Assembly (NCBI GenBank): GCA_018105865.1
Contig: CM030845.1
Location: 15,143,538 to 15,207,537 of the forward strand
Direction of reading: 5' to 3'
DNA from: Metaphire vulgaris
Lineage: Eukaryota; Annelida; Clitellata; Crassiclitellata; Megascolecidae
DNA: 64,000 bases
Numbering within the stretch: position 1 is the first letter of the stretch; the number at the start of each line of letters is the position of its first letter. The position numbers were made by a program, and so were the translations under genes. The notes beneath the pieces are model-generated. The model was not told the DNA's origin. It was given only the letters and a program-made list of their open reading frames with translations, and made no database searches. Shown piece after piece: positions 56,501-64,000 of the stretch.

Positions 56501-59500
56501 GCCCACTGAGCCCTGCGCTGTCAAATCAACCTCGTCACCGACCGCTACCTGAACTGCACTAGGAAATGTTCCCCAGGTCGTCCATGCAAAAGATGGACTG
56601 ACCAACTTCATAATAATATCCCTGTCGCAAACCTCTGGTGGCGACAGGCAATTAGCCGCGGCCATTCTGGAGTGATGCTACAATCCTCACCGATAACATA
56701 ATGATGAAGATGATGATGATAGTAAATTATTACAGCTTGCTATTACACCTATACCCACAAATAGTTATACTAATACACATTTATTACCTATCTAAATTTT
56801 AATAGCCTCTGATTTGCTTCAAAATTCCTATAGCACAATGCAGCAATTCAAACTTCTCAATCTCAAAAGAGTGCCTTGCAGAAGAACATACGTTCGTGAT
56901 GGTCGGTGTGTTCTAGGCTGATTAACAGGAGGCGGAAAATCATAATCACTTGGAACTCTGTGCAAACTTGACCTGGGATCTAAATACATGAAAATAAATA
57001 ACCCAAATGAAATTACAGAACTGCATTAGCTTTTTCAATCATTGACTATATCCAGGCAATTAACATCAACAACATTTCAAATTAATAATCCACTTTTGAT
57101 ATAACGAGCGAGCGAATCGAGAGACAAACTCTGAACAACCGTGTCAAAATAAAGCAAGTTAAAACAATGCACTGAAATAACCTACAAATATGCATAATAT
57201 TCAGATAACTCGTTTTAAAACATGTCTGTTAACATAAATAAACAATGGTGCATTCATCTTTATCAGAATAATGATACAGCAAGAATTAGCTAAACTTTGC
57301 AATATGCTTATGAAGAATGCAACATTTTCATAATGGCACAGTTTTTGATCAGCAAACTTGTAAGCGGAGGTTGTAGTTGGATTGAAGTAGGATTTTGCCA
57401 TGAGAAATTGTTGGTTTTGCATATAATCAAGATAATCGAATGCAAAATCATGAAAATGCCAAAACAATTGTAAGTATGCTAAAGTGCTAAATGCATGGTG
57501 AAAATAGTATTATGGGAGTGATGAAGAAACAAAACTAGTGAAGTAACACAAATGACCTAAATTAAAATTAACATGATATTGCAGTATAAAAGTTATGAGC
57601 ACAAAAGTGAAATTGTTTGCTGTGAGTACTTGTTGGCTTTGTATTCTAATTGGGATAATTGGGTATAGAACAGTGTTTCTCAAACTTTTTCGTCTTGCGG
57701 CACACTAGAAATACGTGAAAACACAAAAGCACACTTGAAAAGACGTCACAATTTTTTGCTGTTGAAAGGCATCAAAACCTTCCCTCGTGAAAGCCAATTC
57801 AATTATCACTAGTTTGAAGTCACTGCCATTAAATTGTCGCTCGGTGTAGTTTTCAACTAATCATTGCTGGTTAGAAAGAATTCAATGTACTGCACTCTTT
57901 TAATCAGCTGCAAAGAGTAGACAAGTTAAGCCTTCTCGATTTTGCCAAACGTCTCCTTAATAAACATTTGATGATTGATTCATCAACATTCCTATCACTA
58001 TTAGATTGAATGCACTAATACTTGCCTGCAACAAGGATAGTAAAGAAAAATATGGAAATCTGGCCACATGAGATTCGACAATTTGAAAGGTCACAAAATC
58101 AAATGCCACTTTCACGCTCATAACTTTTATACTGCAATATCAGGTTAGCGCATTATATCTATGACCAAGGTCCAAGGTGTAACTTTTTTGTTTAGGAAGA
58201 CATACTCCTATCGTGTTATATCAATGTGTGTTGTATCAAAGGTGGTCAAAAGACTTTTTTGACAATGTAAAAAGTAAGCTGAAACTCATTTTATCTCAGG
58301 ACAGTCAACAGACTCAGTCAACATATTCTAAGCAATCTATGTAAAGCATCTTTAAGACCGATAGTCACTGGCATTCCATTTACCATTTTCATTTGCCACA
58401 AAAATGACAGACACAAGACTACAATGCATCAAAATAATGCAGGTAACAGAAACGTATACACTGTACTGCATATGAAGAGCAATTGATTTAAATCTCCAAC
58501 AAGTGTTTCAAATCCATTAATTATATTCAAACTGGTAAATATTAATTTTCGTAAAGCTCTAATTAGTAATAAGTTTAAATAGCTTTCTTTTCTAACAGTA
58601 ATGCGGTTAAGGTGCAAATTGATAAGTAATGCATCAACACATTGAGTCGTTGACTGCCAGGGATGAGCAACGCTTGTCGACGTTTTGCCATGCTGAACAG
58701 CCAGGGACGAGCACCGTTCGTCCCTCTCTTTATAGCGTTATATATATGATTCGGCACCACGGCATTAATTGGCCCAGCAGTCAACGTGTTAAGCCATTGA
58801 CTCTGCCAAAAGCAGCTTAGGGGTGCATCACTAAATAATAAAATTCACAAGCACACTAACTGATAAGCTAAATGAAGATAATATGGAAAGCAACTGTTAG
58901 CACTATAGAGACAACAACTTGTGCAGCTGCAAAAATAATCCCCGATGATGGCAAAATACATGTTAACATTCATTTTAGCAAAAGAACAATGAATTCAATG
59001 CACTGTAGCAATTTTATATGACGTGAGGAGCTGCTGCCAATAAAAACAAAAGAGCGTAAAGAGTTTCTGTGAAGTTCTTTTTCAACTGACCTTTACCAGC
59101 ATCTGATGTATTTGCATAAATAGGCTCTTCACTTTGTTCACGACCTTTTGACCCAGGACCAACGCTAGGCGGCGTATCATACGGGACGTCATGCATTTCA
59201 GGCAGACAACGTGAATGCGTGCAATCTGGTAGCAGTACAAAATACAAATCAGGTGATTGAACCCAAGGCTACATCAGCTTAAATGAAACAATATAAAACA
59301 ACATTCGTTAATTAGCACAACCAGTCAGATGCACTCGAACTAAAGCAGCGGTTCTCAAACTTTTTACGATTTCTTGTGTGGTGGTCCCTTAGAAATTTTT
59401 GTGATGACTCGCAGACCTTATAAATTTGAATTTTAAATTAATGGTAATTAACACATAGGCTACTTGTTTTGTCAATCAATTATTTAATCAGAAAATTGCA

Positions 59501-59786
59501 AATCTTAGTCATCAAATTTTAATTCAAATGGAATCAGCATTCTTAGAGCCAGAAGTGTGTTTTGTGTTGGTGTGATATCTTGAGAAAAGTAATCCCTTTA
59601 CGGTCCCCCTGAAACCACTTGACAGTCCCCTATGGCAGAGGTTTTCAAACATTTACAAGCCGCGGACCCCTTGGCATGTCGTTGCTATGTGGCAGACCCC
59701 CAACCCCAGATACAAACCAACTGACAATTCATGTAAGGAATTACAACAAGTGTACTACATTAGTTCAATACCATAACTACATTGAC

Positions 59787-59851
<65 letters not shown>

Positions 59852-60142
59852 ACTGATTATGGTGGTATATCGTACAAGTGACAGGCGGGGATACTGACCA
59901 CTATACAATACAATACAATCCGGAAAAGGCAGAGAAATTGGATGGGACATGTCCTCCGGCATGACTCTTTACTAAGAACAATAATCGAAGGAAAAATGGA
60001 GGGAAAGAGAGTGAGAGGTAGACCGAGAAAGATGATGTTGGAGTGGATGATGAATAAAGGATATCAGGAACTCAAAGAAGAAGCAAGCAATCGATCGGAG
60101 TGGAATAACTGGATACCTGGACCTGTCGAGAGACAGAAACAC

Positions 60143-60185
<43 letters not shown>

Positions 60186-63048
60186 CAAGTACTACTAGGA
60201 CACATTACAACTAAAAACAGTAACTCCTACAACGATCAACGTTCTGGATAATTACAAACAAAGAGAGCAGTTTTAAGTTCTCGTTTGAATACTACTAGTG
60301 TCTTTGCCATAGTTGTTGATGGTGGCAGGCTATTCCAAACTTTGGCAGCCGCTATCGGAAACATGCGATCGCCAATGGTAACGTGGTGTGTAGACGGAAC
60401 AACAAGAGTAAGACTGGACGCAGATCGCAATCGTTGACTACATTCTTACCTAGTCGAGTGCACTGCTTCATTCACCGATAAAAAGTAATTCGATAATGTA
60501 AAAAATCCAAATAGTAACATCAAGTAATTAAGAAGTTATTGAAACTGAGATCAACCTTTGGTCAGTGTGAAGGGTGTGCCTGCTTCGTGCCGCAGAGTTT
60601 CTCCAAAGATGGTGGTATGTTCGACAAACATACGCGAATATCAGCCTCTATGTTCAGTTGTGATCTGTATTTGGTTTTTATGGCAGTGACTGCAGAAAAA
60701 CGCTATCAGACAACAGGGGAGATTCCAGAGAACATGCCATCCAGATTGACAACAGTGACTTTCTGTTGAACTCCAAGCGAGGCAGTGGCGTAACAAAGGG
60801 GTGGGAGTTGGGGGTTAAACCCCCCCTTAGTTGGCCGATCAAACATTTATTTTATGGCGTATTATTATTTTGTGCTGAGTGTGCTCTAATAGATACAGAC
60901 ATAAAGTATCATCTTATTGAAATCTCTGTAAATTTTGATGTTTCAGAATTCTTTCGGCGAAAAAAAGATAGGGTGATGTTTCACTATTTCCCAAGTAGGC
61001 CTAAATATTTCTCGCTACTTCACCTCTTTCAATGGTCGTTCGTAACCTCCTCCTCAATGGTCGTTCGTAACCCCCACCTTCAGAAAATCCTGGCTACGTC
61101 ACTGAAGCGAAGTGCTCTGTCAGATGATAATTCAGCCAGTTCTTCCTGCTCCCGTCCAATTAAATCAGTCAACTGACATTCAAATGGATTAAGAACCCAG
61201 TCAAGCATGATTAAGTCATCATCTTCGAAGTACTTATGGAAATAATGTGACAACCGCTGAAGATGAATTACAACAGTCATTGTTGTAATAATTTCTCTAT
61301 AGCAGCCTCTTCCACTGCCAAAAAGTCACATAGTAACAGAAACATTTCATAGACACCTTGCATGCTTAGTCTTTCTTAAAATAGCTATGGGAAAAGTGAA
61401 TGATCTAAAAATATTTAAGATTTTCCTTGGCACATTCGCAGACCCCTTGGCACCTTTCCGCGGACCTCCAGGGTCTGCGGACCCCTAGGGGTCAGCGGAC
61501 CACAGATTGAAAACCACTGCCCTATGGGACTGCAGATCCCAGTTTGAGAACCACTGAACTAAAGTAATGACAGTAATTAAATTGAATGAATAATTCCTTG
61601 TAGGAATGGCTATAAAAATGTTTGTACCAGTGACAGGATTAGGCTGATCAACACCAGCTGACGAGGCTGCAAGATCACTAATGCAGTCCAAACTAGAAGA
61701 CTGTTTCACAAAATCCTGCACAGAGCCATTCACATATTCCGGCTTATCACTTGGCAACGGCAATGGCAGCTGACGTCTGAAAAACAGCGCAGAAAACAGT
61801 AATGTGCCGTCGGTCTTCTACGCTAAATCTTAAAATGATAACATTGAAATTGATTAACATTTCCAAGAGCTATTGTACCTAGTAGATTTGCAATTGTTTT
61901 GTAAAAGATATCCAAAGCATCCATTCAGTTAGACATAAATGTGACTTTTAATTAACTCACAGATCTTGACTTCGTCATAATTATTCATTTTTGGATAAAG
62001 AAATTATAATGAAACCAAACTAAGAAAATTATGTCAGAATAATATTATTAGATGTTGAAACAGTTACCAAAATCACCACGTAACATACATGTCAGGACTC
62101 TTATAAAAAGCGATGGCAAGACCACTTTAGTCTTTACAGTCACGTGGTCAACCAAATAAACACAGTGTCTATTGATTGTTGTGCTGTGACTTCTTTGAAC
62201 ATAGCAAAGCTTTCCTTGGCAGTTGCCAAACCCAAGGAATCAACTGTTCTTGTGTTCCTTTTACTGTAAACTGCTTCAATAAGTGTATTACCTATTTTCC
62301 CTTTTAAAATTCTTATTGGCTATTTTACCTTAATTTTTCAATAGGCTGCATAAGTGGCCTGTTTGGCACTGCATGACCAGCTCCCATTAGAACATTTTTT
62401 GAAGTTAAACACATTAAACACAGCTTGTACTTGGATGGGTGACTATCTTGGATTCAAGTCATGGCGCTGGTGGCCAACCAAGCAGTTCTGGCTTGACATA
62501 GCAATTCCTTCACATAACGATGTTTTGAAGCTCTGCTAGAGTTAGGGTCAGGTTTAAAGGCATTGATTACATTTAAGATAAACAGCCTACAAGGGAAAAT
62601 TCATGAGAGGGATGGTATCCACCCATGGGTAAAATGGTTGTAACTTGGTACCCCTGTAGCAAAAAAGTGTAAATTATGTCAAAATGTGTATATATCGACC
62701 CCTATGTAAATACATTACTTTGCTGTAAGAGTCATCATGTCCGGCAATAAAATTGCTAGCAAATGATCTTCAGTTCAAAAAGTTACTGAGCGCAGGAATT
62801 CATTAGGAATAGTTTAGCGCTGTTTGAGGCATTCTAAGAAATCACCTTAGTAGATGTGGTGAAACAGTAAATGAACTGCTGGGCGACATTCTTCGGGGAG
62901 GAATCGGGGGTGGATTCTCGCGTTCTCTGCGGGGCATACTCGGTGACACCCACGGTGAACCATTATTTGGCGACTGTCGTGCCTGATCAGATCGTAGAGA
63001 TGATGCTAGTGAAGCTAAATTGCTGTTAGCCAACCACTGCGATGGCTC
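53297..63048 (-). CDS. CBL: CBL-family E3 ubiquitin ligase, C-terminal part (five exons)
   Basis: Exons in transcript order: 63048-62846, 61776-61628, 59225-59091, 56979-56892, 53543-53297, all with AG/GT borders and compatible phases, giving 273 codons and a stop. Seen: an SH3-ligand motif PPPIPPRR in the first exon, tyrosine motifs EYVNG, PYDTP, IYANT and DYDFPPP, and a C-terminal UBA domain ending ISQNNIEMAREILQEFV, nearly identical to the UBA of CBL/CBL-B. CBL proteins bind activated receptor tyrosine kinases through an N-terminal TKB domain and ubiquitinate them through a RING finger. Both domains would be encoded to the right of the window. The UBA implies a long-form CBL. Only the tail is present, so CBL versus CBL-B-like cannot be separated. 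Confidence 0.88.
54242..54323 (+). repeat. 82-bp direct repeat, copy 1
   Basis: Identical over 82 bp to 54541-54622 (starts ctgccaaagaaagtcttaga). In the last CBL intron. Confidence 0.95.
54541..54622 (+). repeat. 82-bp direct repeat, copy 2
   Basis: Second identical copy, 299 bp downstream. Confidence 0.95.
54720..55990 (-). mobile_element. RTE-like LINE fragment interrupted by a hAT-type element
   Basis: The - strand reads VDKTEEKVEDGIKVNRKPV, HFADDRAIK (YADD variant), MNIKKTQMYGYHKEKL, ELKYLGSEDVRSHGERK and CKKAFKKRVELLRS over 55990-55560. Coding similarity appears to resume beyond the hAT insertion (54976-55487) with LEKNGKNPLERTFCQQ-like sequence. Non-functional. Confidence 0.7.
54968..55495. 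mobile_element. hAT-type miniature element with 8-bp target duplication
   Basis: Element 54976-55487 (512 bp) lies between exact ATATAGGA repeats (54968-54975 and 55488-55495). The ends CAGGGATGGGCAAAGTG and inverted CAGTGATGGGCACACG are typical hAT termini. Inside are several gcggccc words and a smaller repeat ending in gcgctatagaagttgattga (about 55195-55325). No transposase. Confidence 0.88.
56160..56725 (+). mobile_element. LINE C-terminal region with GAT-rich 3' end
   Basis: The + strand reads SSLWNIWKNKKLSLRTKTRL, a decayed ASETWTLLTADLQTLE block, HWWDCIRNAQISQSTGLPSV, NAIFGHVA and CSPGRPCKRWTDQL in changing frames, then ATGATGAAGATGATGATGAT at 56700-56720. This C-terminal layout is common in invertebrate RTE-like proteins. 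Confidence 0.75.
56892..56979 (-). CDS. CBL: CBL exon with DYDFPPP motif
   Basis: 88-nt exon, acceptor atttag, donor AC|gtatgt. Encodes DPRSSLHRVPSDYDFPPPVN then QPRTHRPSR. Tyr-Asp-Phe-Pro fits a YxxP docking site of the kind bound by CRK SH2 domains in CBL proteins. Confidence 0.88.
57569..58147. mobile_element. Element with 32-bp terminal inverted repeats, containing a hAT-like left end
   Basis: TAACATGATATTGCAGTATA... (57569-57600) is the inverted complement of 58116-58147 over 32 bp with one mismatch. At 57673 a CAGTGTTTCTCAAACTTTTT sequence typical of a hAT left end appears, without a matching right end. No target duplication was established. Confidence 0.6.
58640..58792. mobile_element. 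Short TTAA-ended miniature element
   Basis: Inverted cores CGTTGACTGCCAGG and CCAGCAGTCAACG, the right one followed by TGTTAA. An internal near-repeat gccaggga(t/c)gagca occurs twice. The left TTAA is eroded to TCAA. Confidence 0.45.
59091..59225 (-). CDS. CBL: CBL exon with PYDTP and IYANT motifs
   Basis: Acceptor taccag; encodes DCTHSRCLPEMHDVPYDTPP then GREQSEEPIYANTSDAGK. Two in-frame donors six bases apart, CTG|gtaaag (exon to 59097) and AAG|gtcagt (exon to 59091), keep the same phase, so a two-residue length variant is possible. Confidence 0.88.
59789..59850. repeat. (AAT)n microsatellite
   Basis: About 20 units, inside the middle hAT-type element. Confidence 0.95.
59925..60184 (+). 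mobile_element. RTE-like C-terminal fragment with (GAT)n tail
   Basis: Reads MGHVLRHDSLLRTIIEGKME then GKRVRGRPRKMMLEWM and ends in the (GAT)n tract at 60144-60184. Confidence 0.85.
60190..60470 (-). pseudogene. LINE reverse-transcriptase C-terminal fragment
   Basis: A 64-codon - strand frame reads VTIGDRMFPIAAAKVWNSLP then TLVVFKRELKTALF, the conserved C-terminal signature of CR1-like LINEs. Confidence 0.75.
60562..61280 (-). pseudogene. hAT transposase C-terminal remnant (ZBED5/Charlie-like), split by insertion
   Basis: On the - strand, HYFHKYFEDDDLIMLDWVLN then GREQEELAELSSDRALRF (61255-61105) resembles the segment ahead of the dimerisation region of ZBED5/Charlie-like hAT transposases. 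The miniature element at 60783-61104 interrupts it. Beyond the insertion the text resumes, and after a frameshift gives ALTAIKTKYRSQL-type sequence (with V for L) and IRVCLSNIPPSLEKLCGTKQ AHPSH followed by TGA at 60564-60562, the usual C-terminal end of this family. Frames are broken, so no functional protein is expected. Confidence 0.8.
60775..61112. mobile_element. Innermost hAT-type miniature element of the nest
   Basis: Element 60783-61104 (322 bp), flanks AAGCGAGG (60775-60782) and AAGCGAAG (61105-61112), 7 of 8 matching. Ends CAGTGGCGTAAC and inverted CAGTGACGTAGC. Inserted within the transposase remnant. It contains a poly-C stretch and an imperfect tandem duplication (aatggtcgttcgtaacc, 61031 and 61058). 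Confidence 0.82.
61355..61410 (-). repeat. Small CR1/L2-like LINE 3' fragment
   Basis: The run from cttagtctttcttaaaatag to ctatgggaaaagtgaatgat matches the complement of the LINE 3' tail seen at 36470-36500. Confidence 0.5.
61628..61776 (-). CDS. CBL: CBL exon with EYVNG motif
   Basis: Acceptor tttcag, donor ACTG|gtacaa. Encodes RQLPLPLPSDKPEYVNGSVQ through AGVDQPNPVTGT. Tyr-Val-Asn fits a GRB2-type SH2 docking site (YxN); the leading PLPLP is proline-rich. Confidence 0.87.
62356..62475 (+). ncRNA. 5S-rRNA-like sequence (pseudogene or SINE3-type head)
   Basis: 120 bp, the length of 5S rRNA. Matches include gaagttaaacac (box A / intermediate element position), the near-perfect gtacttggatgggtgac (box C region) and a 3' part like tggcgctggtggcc. 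The first 60 bases are more diverged. It lies in the first CBL intron of the window. It could be a retroposed 5S copy or the head of a 5S-derived SINE; expression is not implied. Confidence 0.6.
62846..63048 (-). CDS. CBL: CBL exon with PPPIPPRR motif (first CBL exon in window)
   Basis: Acceptor tattcag, donor AAG|gtgatt. Encodes EPSQWLANSNLASLASSLRS, then SMPRRERENPPPIPPRRMS and SSFTVSPHLL. The proline motif is a class SH3 ligand, as expected in the CBL tail. Upstream exons lie beyond 64000. Confidence 0.85.
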
Positions 63049-63574
63049 CTGAATAACAGAAATCACAGAAGCTCTCAATTACAACTGCACACATAAAACT
63101 ACATCAGTACACTACCTACTTAAACTCCCTAGTCCTAACCCCGAGTAATGCTCTGGTTCTGAAAAGGATGTAACAAGCGATAACTTCAAGCATTACTCGG
63201 ACAAGATGTTAGTTTAAAGTTTGCATTGATAAAAATAACGAAAAATGCTTGGCTCTGATGAAGAAGTAAGCACTTGGAACAAGTAACAAAGAATTTTTCT
63301 AATAAAATATGCAATTTTTAGTCATAGAGTGTCAATTTATATAGTGAGTTATTATCAAAATTCAATACATTTTAGCCTTACTCCTTCACAGTTAGTACTT
63401 TCCTCATAATACATTGTCTGCATATCACAAATCGCAGCACCTGCAATTTTCATTTATTTAGCACACATTTATAAAGTACATTTTAAGCAAAGTATTACTA
63501 TTATTCTTATCATAAGCCTTCTCAGTCAGGATTTTTTTCAAAATAAATTATTCAAATATTAGTTTATCAGCTCA
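63049..63574. other. CBL intron, no feature recognised
   Basis: AT-rich sequence without recognised repeats or exons. Confidence 0.5.
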
Positions 63575-63900
63575 TGTTGGAGATCAAAAGAATAGCAATG
63601 GCAGGGTCTACATTATACATTGGTCTACATACCAAATTTTTCAAAAGACGACATTGGGATGAAAACAAAAATAAGAATTCTCAACACTTTTGTAATACCA
63701 ATACTAATGTATGGATGTGAATCTTGGATCATAAAAAAAGAATTGGAGAAAACAATAATAGCAATAGAAAATAAATGGCTTAGCAGAATACTAAGGATTG
63801 TATACAAAGAACATAAAAACAACTGAAGTTAGAGAGAGAACACTACAACCCAGCATCATTGAAGTAATTAGAAGCAAAAAAGTAAAGTTTTATCATGCCC
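63575..63900 (+). mobile_element. RTE-like LINE fragment
   Basis: Reads IGMKTKIRILNTFVIPILMY then GCESWIIKKELEKTIIAIEN and SRILRIVYKEHKN, the YGCESW block of RTE-type proteins, opposite in strand to CBL. Confidence 0.8.
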
Positions 63901-64000
63901 GGATTTGAGAGTTGGGGCCGGTGTTGATCTCCGGTCATTTAGGCATACAGCAACGCGGGTGGCATACACCATTAACATAGAGTAAGTTGCATCTAGGCTC

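Larger units (their letters stand above)
59628..61527. mobile_element. Middle hAT-type element, carrying a broken transposase
   Basis: Element 59636-61519 lies between exact CCCTATGG repeats (59628-59635 and 61520-61527). The ends are CAGAGGTTTTCAAAC and inverted CAGTGGTTTTCAATC. It contains an (AAT)n tract, an RTE-like fragment with GAT tail, a LINE fragment, the innermost element (60783-61104), and hAT transposase remnants on the - strand. Confidence 0.88.
59338..61564. mobile_element. Outer hAT-type element of a three-level nest
   Basis: Element 59346-61556 lies between exact AACTAAAG repeats (59338-59345 and 61557-61564). Its ends CAGCGGTTCTCAAACT and inverted CAGTGGTTCTCAAACT differ at one base in 16. 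Most of its length is the inner element inserted at 59636. It sits in a CBL intron and ends 64 bp from an exon. Confidence 0.9.

Noticed and set aside
1..64000. CRISPR arrays, operons, riboswitches or prophage
   Set aside because: The window is eukaryotic; repeats are microsatellites or transposons without spacer-repeat structure.

Overview
This is a window of a repeat-rich, intron-rich animal nuclear genome, almost certainly an invertebrate metazoan. The evidence is two conserved animal genes split by GT-AG introns, several non-LTR retrotransposon lineages, hAT-, piggyBac- and mariner-like DNA elements, a Helitron fragment and many microsatellites. The species cannot be named from the sequence. 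No bacterial, viral or CRISPR feature was seen.

Two protein-coding genes are supported, and they converge. On the + strand, 12601-38542 holds an apparently complete ARMC8 orthologue. I reconstructed 19 coding exons that join in frame to about 685 codons, and they align end to end with the armadillo-repeat subunit (yeast Gid5/Vid28 counterpart) of the CTLH/GID E3 ubiquitin ligase. On the - strand, 53297-63048 holds the last five exons (273 codons plus stop) of a CBL-family E3 ubiquitin ligase: the proline/tyrosine-rich tail and the C-terminal UBA domain. Its TKB and RING exons must lie beyond the right edge. The repeat-poor 48-53.3 kb stretch below its stop codon may be a long 3' UTR.

The rest is transposon-derived. 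Region 1-2.1 kb is a CR1/L2-like LINE, with further pieces of the same family near 7.6, 27.8/28.5 and 36.4-37.7 kb. RTE-like reverse-transcriptase copies lie near 8-9.3, 33.5-34.3, 39.3-40.5, 41.9-43.1, 43.4, 47.2-47.9, 54.8-56, 56.2-56.7, 60 and 63.6 kb, several ending in GAT/ATC microsatellites. Non-autonomous DNA elements with target-site duplications are unusually readable. They include a 688-bp element with hairpin termini and a 9-bp duplication (10201-10888), hAT-type elements at 14966, 33994 and 54976, a three-level nest of hAT-type elements at 59346-61556 carrying a broken transposase, two TTAA-flanked elements at 26569 and 27822, and a GGGGCTGTCC family at 3733, ~6270 and 44539.

The two genes are functionally related only in that both belong to ubiquitin ligation; nothing in the sequence shows co-regulation. 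The most unusual observations are the hairpin-ended element, the nested hAT stack, a roughly 24-bp motif recurring inside elements with different termini, a GC-rich minisatellite shared by two unlike elements, a 5S-rRNA-like 120-bp sequence in a CBL intron, and a duplicated stretch inside an ARMC8 intron. No clear undescribed biological system was found.
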